Shown here piece after piece: positions 46,075 to 53,891 of a DNA stretch of 64,000 nt. The notes below the pieces were generated by a model. That model ran no database searches. It was not told the origin of the DNA and saw nothing but the letters and a program-made list of their open reading frames with translations. Both the position numbers and the translations under genes were made by a program. Location of the stretch: positions 96,321 through 160,320 of the forward strand of contig NZ_JBKEIT010000014.1 in assembly GCF_046365375.1 (NCBI RefSeq), written 5' to 3'. This DNA comes from Butyricimonas muris (GTDB taxonomy: Bacteria; Bacteroidota; Bacteroidia; Bacteroidales; Marinifilaceae). Each line of letters starts with the position of its first letter. The first letter of the stretch is position 1.

Positions 46075-46848
46075 TTACATTTCAATCAAATCTTCATCTT
46101 CTCGAGAGTAATATCGGCTATCTTTTCGATACCAGCTAAATCGAGCACTTTCGCAAAATTTTACAGTAGCAATACCGTTTCTTACGGCAACATATTGTTC
46201 TCTATTACCGGGAGAAGGATATAAACCATTAGGTAAATTAGTACGAAACTCCATACCAACAGCTAATGGGGGAACATTACAATATGGATCATCTTCAGGA
46301 GATATTATAATACCCGGACCGAAAAAAGGCATACAAACATAATCTATAACAGTCAATACTGACGCACCAATTACAACACAAAAAAAATTAACCATGGCTT
46401 CGTTAACTGATTGCCATGTACCAATAATCTCATTCCACAAATAATTTAGTTGCCCATATACCCATTGGTCATAATTACCGGAAGGAAAAGTTCTTGTTAA
46501 TGGCAATTTTTCATCACCACTATTAATTTCCATATTTATTACTTTATTTTCAAACAGTTTTAGTTGTTCTCGATATTTTAATGATTGAGCAAGAACACTA
46601 AAGATGTTTTCACCAATTCCTATATCAGCACCTTTATTGATAGAGATTTTGTACACATTATTTTCATCCAAATAAACATATTCACTAAAACGCTTGGCTG
46701 CTTCAATAAAAAGTTGTAAATCTTCATTATTCAAATTATTAAAATCAATATTAATATAGCTTCCATAATGGTTATCAACTTCTTGTTTATCATCACATCT
46801 CACACTAAGCAAGTAAATTAGAACTAAACAAATAATTTTAGGTTTCAT
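46075..46848 (-). CDS. AT-rich putative lipoprotein of unknown function
   Basis: A 257-residue protein with no family I recognise. The N-terminus is a signal peptide, LVLIYLLSVRCDDKQ, with an imperfect lipobox. The middle is helical and polar (LQLFIEAAKRFSEYVYLDEN). A hydrophobic stretch with cysteines and glycines lies near residues 150-185 (NFFCVVIGASVLTVIDYVCM, PFFGPGIII). The end is polar with many aromatic residues (FSWYRKDSRYYSREDEDL). The gene is upstream of the CPBP protease on the same strand, and both are very AT-rich. Possibly a pair of acquired genes, for example a secreted peptide precursor or effector with its processing protease. That is speculation. Confidence 0.6.
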   Translation of the reverse strand: MKPKIICLVLIYLLSVRCDDKQEVDNHYGSYINIDFNNLNNEDLQLFIEAAKRFSEYVYLDENNVYKISINKGADIGIGENIFSVLAQSLKYREQLKLFENKVINMEINSGDEKLPLTRTFPSGNYDQWVYGQLNYLWNEIIGTWQSVNEAMVNFFCVVIGASVLTVIDYVCMPFFGPGIIISPEDDPYCNVPPLAVGMEFRTNLPNGLYPSPGNREQYVAVRNGIATVKFCESARFSWYRKDSRYYSREDEDLIEM

Positions 46849-46910
46849 AGTTAGGCTTTTTTAAGTTAAATAACAAACAACTCTCCTCTTCATGTTTTAT
46901 GTATCAAACC

Positions 46911-46918
46911 CAAAATTA
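46911..46918 (-). promoter_or_regulatory. -7 box before the AT-rich lipoprotein gene
   Basis: TAATTTTG matches TAnnTTTG, 62 bases before the start codon. The surrounding sequence is very AT-rich and no clear -33 box is seen. Confidence 0.35.
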
Positions 46919-47080
46919 AACAAAAAAAACACAACACACACTAATTAACAACAAATAAAATACCTTTACCTAAAAACTCCAGTTACACGATAGAATATAT
47001 TTGAAAGAAGAATAGAAAATGTATATCCAACACAGTGATTAGAATCTGCAAAAGATTTATAAAAAAAACTTTCTCTACTC

Positions 47081-47995
47081 TTATTTCTGCATTTTATACA
47101 CGGTCGGCGACACACCCGCCTGCTTTTTAAAATACTTCCCGAAAAACGATTGATCCGAAAAGTTCAAGTAATAAGCGATCTGTTGGACGCTCATATCCGA
47201 ATATTTAAGCAAAGCCTTAGCCTCCAACACCACGTACTCGTCAATCCAGTCAGCAGCCGAACGACCGCTGACTTTCTTGATCAACGTCGTCAAGTACTTG
47301 GGGGTCAAGTTCAATTTGGAGGCGTAGAAACCGACGGAACGCTCGGACTTGTAATGCTGCATAAGCAAAGAGATAAACATCTTGAAATATTCCTCCCCGT
47401 GATTCAGACTCATCCGGTTGGCAGACAATTGAGCCAAGAAAAAATCTATAAAGATATTCAATATTTTATAAGCGAGCGAATGAATAAGTGCCTTCACCAT
47501 ATCGTGATAATAAGGCTTGGCGGATGAATGAACGATCTCCAAGGCAGCCTTATCCAGCAAATCTTTTATAAACGTACTTTCGTCTTGAGGTAGATCTATT
47601 AAAACCATTTCCTGCATGTACGGGTAGTATGGAAGAATCCGTTTCACGTCGATGTTCAGGTTTTTCAAGAACTCCTCCTCGAGAATAATAACTTGCAACT
47701 GGCAGGCTGTATATGATTTCAATTGAATGATAGCGCCGGAATGACAGAAAAACAAGGTATTCTTTTTGATCTCGCAGGAATTCAAATTACACGTCAATGA
47801 TATTTCCCCCTCCGAACAAATGACCAGAATAAAGGCATTGATTTTACACGGGTATTTGAACAGCTCGATTTCCTTCCCCGGGTCGCAGGAAATAATAAAA
47901 CACTCCCGATTATACACGGCTCCCACTTGACTCAAATCATTCATCGCGAACAATTTCTCCAAAGAGAAACTGCCAAAACGCTCTTGTTCCATCAT
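47081..47995 (-). CDS. AraC-family transcriptional regulator
   Basis: A DNA-binding regulator of 304 residues, probably controlling the divergent RND efflux operon. The N-terminal 180 residues are a cupin-like sensing region (KYPCKINAFILVICSEGEIS). The C-terminal domain has two helix-turn-helix units: VGFYASKLNLTPKYLTTLIK and VQQIAYYLNFSDQSFFGKYF, ending FKKQAGVSPTVYK. On the minus strand TATTTTTG at 48019-48012 is its likely -7 box. The gap to the efflux operon is 388 bases and holds an inverted-repeat element. Confidence 0.9.
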   Translation of the reverse strand: MMEQERFGSFSLEKLFAMNDLSQVGAVYNRECFIISCDPGKEIELFKYPCKINAFILVICSEGEISLTCNLNSCEIKKNTLFFCHSGAIIQLKSYTACQLQVIILEEEFLKNLNIDVKRILPYYPYMQEMVLIDLPQDESTFIKDLLDKAALEIVHSSAKPYYHDMVKALIHSLAYKILNIFIDFFLAQLSANRMSLNHGEEYFKMFISLLMQHYKSERSVGFYASKLNLTPKYLTTLIKKVSGRSAADWIDEYVVLEAKALLKYSDMSVQQIAYYLNFSDQSFFGKYFKKQAGVSPTVYKMQK

Positions 47996-48070
47996 TCAAT
48001 TCTTTTTCTGACAAAAATAACAGATTTATTCAAAGAACCGGAACAAACCCGACAAAAATACCACGGCAAA

Positions 48071-48278
48071 CGCATCAAAACGCTTTTTGCCCGGTTCATA
48101 AAGTTGAGCTTTTCAGCTCTTAAAGTTTATAAAGTTCATAAAGTAACGGGCGTCCTTCGGACAAGGTTTACCGGCAGCCATGCTGCCGTGGACAAAGCGC
48201 CCGCTAGGGTCCATAAACCTTATGAACTTTATAGACTTTATAAACTTTTGACTAAAAGGGCGAAAAGCGTTTTGACGC
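48071..48278 (-). repeat. Palindromic intergenic element, copy B, with 26-bp-scale terminal inverted repeats
   Basis: GCATCAAAACGCTTTTTGCC on the left (48072 on) and its inverted partner ending at 48278 agree in all but about two of 21 bases, with weaker pairing beyond. Inside lie AAAGTTTATAAAG arrays in inverted order and the GC-rich core (GGGCGTCC, GTCC-TTC-GGAC hairpin, GGCAGCCATGCTGCC hairpin, GCGCCC). The core matches the copies at 1596-1745 (opposite strand) and 62706-62851 (same strand). The 206-bp shape resembles a miniature inverted-repeat element. It occupies the regulatory gap of the efflux operon. Confidence 0.8.
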
Positions 48279-48328
48279 ATTCGCACCGACAAAAAGACAA
48301 ATAGACCAATCAAGACATAAAAACGACC

Positions 48329-48359
48329 TTTACAATGCGAAAGTAAAAGAAGATTTTTG
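48329..48359 (+). promoter_or_regulatory. Possible promoter of the RND efflux operon
   Basis: TTTA, 19 bases, then GATTTTTG: one base off in each box compared with TTTG-N19-TAnnTTTG. It lies 24 bases before the start codon. Confidence 0.4.
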
Positions 48360-48383
48360 TACCGGAAATTAAACGAAAAAATC

Positions 48384-49415
48384 ATGAAACAACTCATCAG
48401 ACAAACCTCACGATGCTACCTGCTTGTCATTATCATCGTTTTCACGGGCTGTTCAACACGAAAAGCCCCTACAAGTGTAACCCCTAAAAAAGTAACGACA
48501 GAAATCGTTACCCGTTCCGAAAATATCGTGCAACGCTCTTACGTGGGCGTGATAGAAGAGGAAGCCGGTGCCGCTATCAGTTTCGGGATAGCCGGAAAAA
48601 TAGAAAAGATACATGTACGGGAAGGAGAACCCGTGCGCAAAGGGCAACTTCTGGCACAACTGGACGACGCTTCCGCCCGCGATCTTCTGGATGCAGCTTC
48701 TGCCACGCTGGAGCAAGCCAAAGACGCACATTCCCGTTTAAAACAAATGTACGACGGGGAGAGCCTTCCGGAAATAAAGATGGTAGAGATAAACACCAAA
48801 CTGCAACAGGCTCTATCGACGTACAACATCGCCCGCAAGAACTATGACGATTGCATGATTTACGCACCTTTTGACGGGGTAGTCGGGAAAAAAAACTTAT
48901 CAGCGGGAGAAACCGCAATCCCCGGACAACCTGTCTTGACGCTGGTGCAAATCAACCAAGTGAAAGCCAAATTTACCGTATCCGAAATGGAAATATCGAA
49001 CTTGACTCCCGCCTGCCATTCCTATATACGGGTGGCAGCATTAAATAACCGGATATACGAGGGCGGCAACTTGGAAAAAGGAGTCGTGGCTAATCCCGTG
49101 ACACGCACTTATGATGCCCGTGTCGTACTCGCGAATCCGGACAAAGAACTATTACCGGGCATGGTATGCTCCGTCACCGTGACGCCGGGTAGCGATACCC
49201 GAATAACACTCCCGTTGACAGCCGTGCAACGGGATGCCCGAGGACAACTGTTCGTGTGGAAAGTCGCAGCCGACAGCACTGCCTTCCGCGCACCGGTGAC
49301 AACCGCGACAACCGCGGGCAACCGTATAGCGATCACCAAAGGGCTGACACCGGGAGAACGCGTGATTACCGAGGGATATCAAAAAATAAGTGAAGGCAAT
49401 AAAATCATATTCTAA
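48384..49415 (+). CDS. RND efflux periplasmic adaptor lipoprotein
   Basis: This is the membrane fusion subunit that links the RND pump with the TolC-like channel. Lipobox IVFTGCSTRKAP. The biotinyl-lipoyl halves are at ISFGIAGKIEKIHVREGEPV and YDDCMIYAPFDGVVGKKNLS, with a helical hairpin between them (DAASATLEQAKDAHSRLKQM). Beta-barrel and membrane-proximal domains follow (PGMVCSVTVTPGSDTRITLP). It has 343 residues. I start at ATG 48384, giving a clean signal peptide. Its stop codon TAA shares its last base with the ATG of the pump gene. Confidence 0.94.
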   Translation: MKQLIRQTSRCYLLVIIIVFTGCSTRKAPTSVTPKKVTTEIVTRSENIVQRSYVGVIEEEAGAAISFGIAGKIEKIHVREGEPVRKGQLLAQLDDASARDLLDAASATLEQAKDAHSRLKQMYDGESLPEIKMVEINTKLQQALSTYNIARKNYDDCMIYAPFDGVVGKKNLSAGETAIPGQPVLTLVQINQVKAKFTVSEMEISNLTPACHSYIRVAALNNRIYEGGNLEKGVVANPVTRTYDARVVLANPDKELLPGMVCSVTVTPGSDTRITLPLTAVQRDARGQLFVWKVAADSTAFRAPVTTATTAGNRIAITKGLTPGERVITEGYQKISEGNKIIF

Positions 49416-52400
49416 TGAAAAAGAAATTTAATTTTGTTCATTGGACCATGGTGAATTACCGGATCTCCATGCTGATCGTTATCCTCATGTTTATTTTCGG
49501 AATCCTCGGGATCAACCGGATGCCTAAACAGGAATTTCCGGAATTTACCGTCCGGCAGGGCGTCGTGGTCGGGGTATACCCGGGTGCATCCGTCAATGAG
49601 GTGGAAGAACAATTGACCAAACCGCTGGAACGTTTTCTATTCACTTACAAAGAAGTAAAACGGGCTAAAACGATCTCCACGTCCCAACACGGGATGTGCT
49701 ACATCATGGTAGAACTGAACGACAACGTGAATAACAAAGACGAAGTCTGGTCTAAAATCAAACACGGACTCTCCCTGTTCAAGTCGCAATTGCCCTCGGG
49801 AGTAGTGGCTGTCATTGCCAACGACGATTTCGGGGATACTTCCGCCCTGCTAATCGCTGTCGAATCAGACAAACGCTCTTACCGGGAATTACAGACCTAT
49901 ACCGATGAACTGGGTGACCGGCTGCGGCAAGTAGAATCCGTTTCAAATATCCGTTCATACGGTGCCATAAAAGAACAGATCACCATTTACACGGATCAGG
50001 AACGTATGGCAGTGTACGGTATCAACGAAAAGTTATTATCGGGCATCCTGTTTTCGCAAGGCTTCACGACAAGCGGCGGTTCTGTTGAAAACGAGGAAAT
50101 AAATATACCTTTGCACATCTCTCCCGCCTTGTGTAGCGAAGAAGAGATAGCAAACCAGATTATCTATTCTGACCCGCGCAACAACGTGGTACGGATAAAA
50201 GATATTGCCCGTGTCACGCGGGAATACGATATGTCGGAAAGTTACATCAAAAACAACGGACATCCCTGTGTCATTCTATCCCTCGAAATGCGCGGCGGGT
50301 ACGATATCGTGGAATACGGCAGAAACGTGGACAAAGTACTTGATGATTACCGGGAACACGTGCTGCCCGCCGACGTGTCCATCAGCCGTATCGCCGATCA
50401 GGCAAAAGTGGTCGGGGACTCCGTTTCCTCGTTCCTGCACGAGTTGATCATTGCCATGATTATCATTATTCTCGTGATGATGATTTTATTTCCATTCCGT
50501 TCCGCGCTCGTCGCCGCAATTACAATACCCTTTGCAACTTTTATTTCCGTGGGAATCATGTATTTGTGCGGCATACCACTCAACACGGTGACTCTCGCCG
50601 CACTTATCGTGGTGCTGGGAATGATTGTTGACGACTCCATTGTCATCATCGACGGTTATCTGGACTACCTCAATAAAGGATATTCACGCTGGTACGCCGC
50701 TATCACGAGTGCCAACCGGTATTTCCTGCCGATGCTGTTAGCCACGGCATGTATCTGTGCTATATTCTTCCCCATACTATTCACGCTGACCGGTCAGATA
50801 GGGGACTTTGTCACCTATTTCCCTTGGACAATCACGATTAATCTTATGGTTTCACTCGTGCTTGCCGTGACGACCATTCCGTTATTAAACACATGGATTA
50901 TCCGAAAAAGATACATCAAAACCGACAAGAAAAGACTCACGGATCATGTACAGAGACTTTATGAACGTATTCTGGGATGGACATTCCGTCACCCGTGGTT
51001 GACTATCGGTTCGGGAATCGCCTCTGTCCTTGTTGCAATAATGATCATTCCCCTACTGCAATATCGTATGTTTCCCGTTGCCGATCGGGATCAGTTTGCC
51101 GTGGAGATCTATCTGGCTGAAGGTACTCCTTTGTCCCGCACGGAACAGGTGGCAGACTCGGTCTACGCTCTATTGAAAGAAGACGGGCGGGTTACTTCCA
51201 TCACCTCTTTTATCGGTTGCTCCTCCCCGCGTTTCCAAACGTCATATGCGCCGCAGATGCCAGCAAAAAACTACGCTCAATTCATCGTGAACACGACTTC
51301 CATTGAAGATACCGAAGATATTTTGGATAAATACACGAACCGGTATGCCGATCTATTCCCCGATGCCCACGTGAAATTCAAACAACTGGATTTCCAACTG
51401 GTTCCGGAACTGGAATTCCGGTTCCAAGGGGAGAATATCGACTCTCTACATCGTGCTGCCGACCTGTTGATGTCCCGCATGCGCCTTATGCCGGAATTGG
51501 CTCGCGTCTACACGAACTACGACGTACCCCGTCCGGTAATGGAAATCACGCTCGATCCGGTTGCCGCGTCACAACTCGGGCTTACTCGTACCGCAATGGC
51601 TCTCAACTTGTCGATAGCAACCACCGGTATTCCCGTCGGTTCCGTTTGGGAAGGAGATTACGCCCTCCCGGTCATCATGAAAAATGCCCGCAAAGACAGC
51701 TTGACGACACAAAACATCAAGGATCTTTATCTCCCGGCAACGACCTCCCCAACCTCCGTTCCCGTGCGGCAAATCGCAGATGTAAAACCCGCGTGGCACG
51801 AGAGTAAAATCGTCCACCGCAACGGGATGCGCTGTCTTTCCGTGATAGCCGATTTACGCAGGGGAGAAAACACACTGGAGACCCTGTCCAAAATAAACAA
51901 GATGATTGACGGGGAATTGCAGGGGCAATTCCCGGCAGGCCTGTCCCCGGAAGTTGGCGGGGAATACGAATACGACATGGAAACACTCCCGCCCATCATG
52001 TCCGGTCTGGGGATAGCGATGGTCATTATATTCTTCTTTATTCTAACCAGCTTCAGGAAATTCGGGATTACCGCCGTTGCCATGCTCGCCATGTCGTTAT
52101 GCCTGTTCGGCGCCATGATAGGACTATGGATTGCCGGGAAGACGATTAGTATCACTTCCGTGTTCGGTTTCATCACCCTGCTGGGAATGATCGTGCGAAA
52201 TGTCATACTCATGTACCAGCACGCGGACGACCGCCGCGTAAATCACCGGGAAACAGCACGGGAAGCCGCTTACGACGCGGGCAAACGCCGTATGGTTCCC
52301 ATTTTCTTGACAACGGCAACGACAGCCGTGGGAGTTATCCCGATGATCTTCAGCAACAGTACGTTCTGGACGCCTGTCGGTGTCACGATCTTTGCCGGGG

Positions 52401-52489
52401 GTATCGGTTCGCTGCTGCTGGTAATCACGATTCTCCCCGTGGTATATTGGAAACTCTATTCAAAAAACGATAAACGATTGAAATCATGA
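49415..52489 (+). CDS. RND-family efflux transporter permease (AcrB-like)
   Basis: This is the inner-membrane proton-driven pump. It has 1024 residues with the two-fold RND plan: TM1 at the N-terminus, a large periplasmic loop, TM2-6 (near residues 340-500, ELIIAMIIIILVMMILFPFR), the acidic pair in VVLGMIVDDSIVIIDGYLDY, then the second half ending in ILPVVYWKLYSK. Substrates cannot be read from sequence; drugs, bile salts or fatty acids are typical. It is translationally coupled at both ends (TAATG before, ATGA after). Confidence 0.95.
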   Translation: MKKKFNFVHWTMVNYRISMLIVILMFIFGILGINRMPKQEFPEFTVRQGVVVGVYPGASVNEVEEQLTKPLERFLFTYKEVKRAKTISTSQHGMCYIMVELNDNVNNKDEVWSKIKHGLSLFKSQLPSGVVAVIANDDFGDTSALLIAVESDKRSYRELQTYTDELGDRLRQVESVSNIRSYGAIKEQITIYTDQERMAVYGINEKLLSGILFSQGFTTSGGSVENEEINIPLHISPALCSEEEIANQIIYSDPRNNVVRIKDIARVTREYDMSESYIKNNGHPCVILSLEMRGGYDIVEYGRNVDKVLDDYREHVLPADVSISRIADQAKVVGDSVSSFLHELIIAMIIIILVMMILFPFRSALVAAITIPFATFISVGIMYLCGIPLNTVTLAALIVVLGMIVDDSIVIIDGYLDYLNKGYSRWYAAITSANRYFLPMLLATACICAIFFPILFTLTGQIGDFVTYFPWTITINLMVSLVLAVTTIPLLNTWIIRKRYIKTDKKRLTDHVQRLYERILGWTFRHPWLTIGSGIASVLVAIMIIPLLQYRMFPVADRDQFAVEIYLAEGTPLSRTEQVADSVYALLKEDGRVTSITSFIGCSSPRFQTSYAPQMPAKNYAQFIVNTTSIEDTEDILDKYTNRYADLFPDAHVKFKQLDFQLVPELEFRFQGENIDSLHRAADLLMSRMRLMPELARVYTNYDVPRPVMEITLDPVAASQLGLTRTAMALNLSIATTGIPVGSVWEGDYALPVIMKNARKDSLTTQNIKDLYLPATTSPTSVPVRQIADVKPAWHESKIVHRNGMRCLSVIADLRRGENTLETLSKINKMIDGELQGQFPAGLSPEVGGEYEYDMETLPPIMSGLGIAMVIIFFFILTSFRKFGITAVAMLAMSLCLFGAMIGLWIAGKTISITSVFGFITLLGMIVRNVILMYQHADDRRVNHRETAREAAYDAGKRRMVPIFLTTATTAVGVIPMIFSNSTFWTPVGVTIFAGGIGSLLLVITILPVVYWKLYSKNDKRLKS

Positions 52490-53766
52490 AACATATTTAC
52501 CTTTTCCTGTTTTGTATGGTATTCCTGCCTTTCATCACGCGTGGGCAGGTGTACACGCTGGAAGAATGTCTGGCGGCAGCCCTAGAAAAGAACAATAGCA
52601 TCAAAAACAGCTTGTTGGAAGTTGAAATGGCTCGCCAAACCCGTAAAGAGGCTTTCACCTTTTACTTCCCGCAAGTATCGGCCTCGGGTATGGTATTTCA
52701 AGGCAGCGAGAAATTATTGCAAGCCGATCTCGATCTGTTCGGTCTGGCGGAAATTCCCCTGTCTTTCATAAAAAAAGGGGCATTCGCGACAGCCACTGCC
52801 GTACAACCCGTTTTTGCCGGATTACAGATCATCAACGGCAACAAGCTGGCAAAACTGGGCGAAGAAGTCCGTGTTTTGCAACATCGCTTGACCGAAAATG
52901 ACGTGAAACAAAAAACCACCGAATACTACTGGCTGATTGCCACGTTAAACAATCATCATTCCACGCTTGACGTGGTAGACAAATTGCTGGCGGAGATTTA
53001 CCGTCAAGTAGAATTGGCCGTAAAAACCGGACTCACTACCCGTAATGATTTGTTACGGGTTGAACTCCGGCAACAAGAAATAGCCGGCCAACGCCTGAAA
53101 GTTGAAAACGGGCTGCGTGTCACCAAAATGGTATTGGCACAATATATCGGGGCTGATTTCACGTCATTTGATATCGCCACGAGTGAATTTACCCAACCTG
53201 AATCACCCCTTAATTATTATATCACCCCCCAAGATGCCGTACAACAAAGGATCGAATACCTGTTGGCACAGAAGAACGTGGATGCCCAAGGGTATCAAGT
53301 CCGGATGGAACGAAGCAAACATCTTCCGAAGGTAGGCGTCGGCGTGGGACACATCTATTACAACATCATGAAAAAAGACGTGAACACAGAACTCGCTTTC
53401 GCCAGCGTATCCGTCCCGATCTCTTCATGGTGGGGCGGCTCGCACGTGATAAAAAAAGCCCGCATAAAAAAAGAACAGGCAGAGAATGATCGTAAAAACG
53501 CGGAAGAATTACTCGCCGTAGAGATCGAACAATTGTGGAGCGAACTCACGGAATCCTACGCACAAATCGAACTGGCACGCAAATCCATCGCATCCTCGAC
53601 CGAGAACCTGCGATTGAACAAACAACATTTCAATGCCGGAGCATCCTCGTTAAGTGACTTACTAACCGCAGAAACACTGTACACGGAAAGTTGCAACAAC
53701 TACACGTCCGCCTGTGCCGACTACCAAACAAAGCTATCCAACTACTTGACACATACCAGACCATGA
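52486..53766 (+). CDS. TolC-family outer-membrane efflux channel
   Basis: This is the outer-membrane channel of the tripartite pump. A signal peptide (LFLFCMVFLPFITRGQ) is followed by the two long helical repeats of the TolC fold: YTLEECLAAALEKNNSIKNS near the N-terminus, TTRNDLLRVELRQQEIAGQR midway, and NKQHFNAGASSLSDLLTAET near the end. It has 426 residues. Its start overlaps the pump's stop by four bases (ATGA), so the three genes form one operon. Confidence 0.94.
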   Translation: MKHIYLFLFCMVFLPFITRGQVYTLEECLAAALEKNNSIKNSLLEVEMARQTRKEAFTFYFPQVSASGMVFQGSEKLLQADLDLFGLAEIPLSFIKKGAFATATAVQPVFAGLQIINGNKLAKLGEEVRVLQHRLTENDVKQKTTEYYWLIATLNNHHSTLDVVDKLLAEIYRQVELAVKTGLTTRNDLLRVELRQQEIAGQRLKVENGLRVTKMVLAQYIGADFTSFDIATSEFTQPESPLNYYITPQDAVQQRIEYLLAQKNVDAQGYQVRMERSKHLPKVGVGVGHIYYNIMKKDVNTELAFASVSVPISSWWGGSHVIKKARIKKEQAENDRKNAEELLAVEIEQLWSELTESYAQIELARKSIASSTENLRLNKQHFNAGASSLSDLLTAETLYTESCNNYTSACADYQTKLSNYLTHTRP

Positions 53767-53768
53767 AA

Positions 53769-53823
53769 TTTGCCTTCAGCAAAGTTGCAGGTTGCATTTG
53801 CCTGCGGCAAGTTGCAAGTTACT
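53769..53823. repeat. GTTGC-type imperfect tandem repeat
   Basis: Two units of about 27 bases, TTTGCCTTCAGCAAAGTTGC and TTTGCCTGCGGCAAGTTGCA with their tails, follow the tolC-like stop. Each contains a TTGCC/GGCAA inverted pair. Confidence 0.6.
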
Positions 53824-53847
53824 TTTCTAGCGTTTTAGACTGTATTC

Positions 53848-53879
53848 CAGCTCCTCCTCCGTTTATAGAGGAGGTGCTG
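53848..53879. terminator. Hairpin between convergent tolC-like and flavoprotein genes
   Basis: CAGCTCCTCCTC pairs with GAGGAGGTGCTG (one mismatch) around an 8-base loop. There is no T-run beside it. It may serve both convergent genes or belong to the repeat next to it. Confidence 0.55.
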
Positions 53880-53891
53880 TCACCCTCATCC

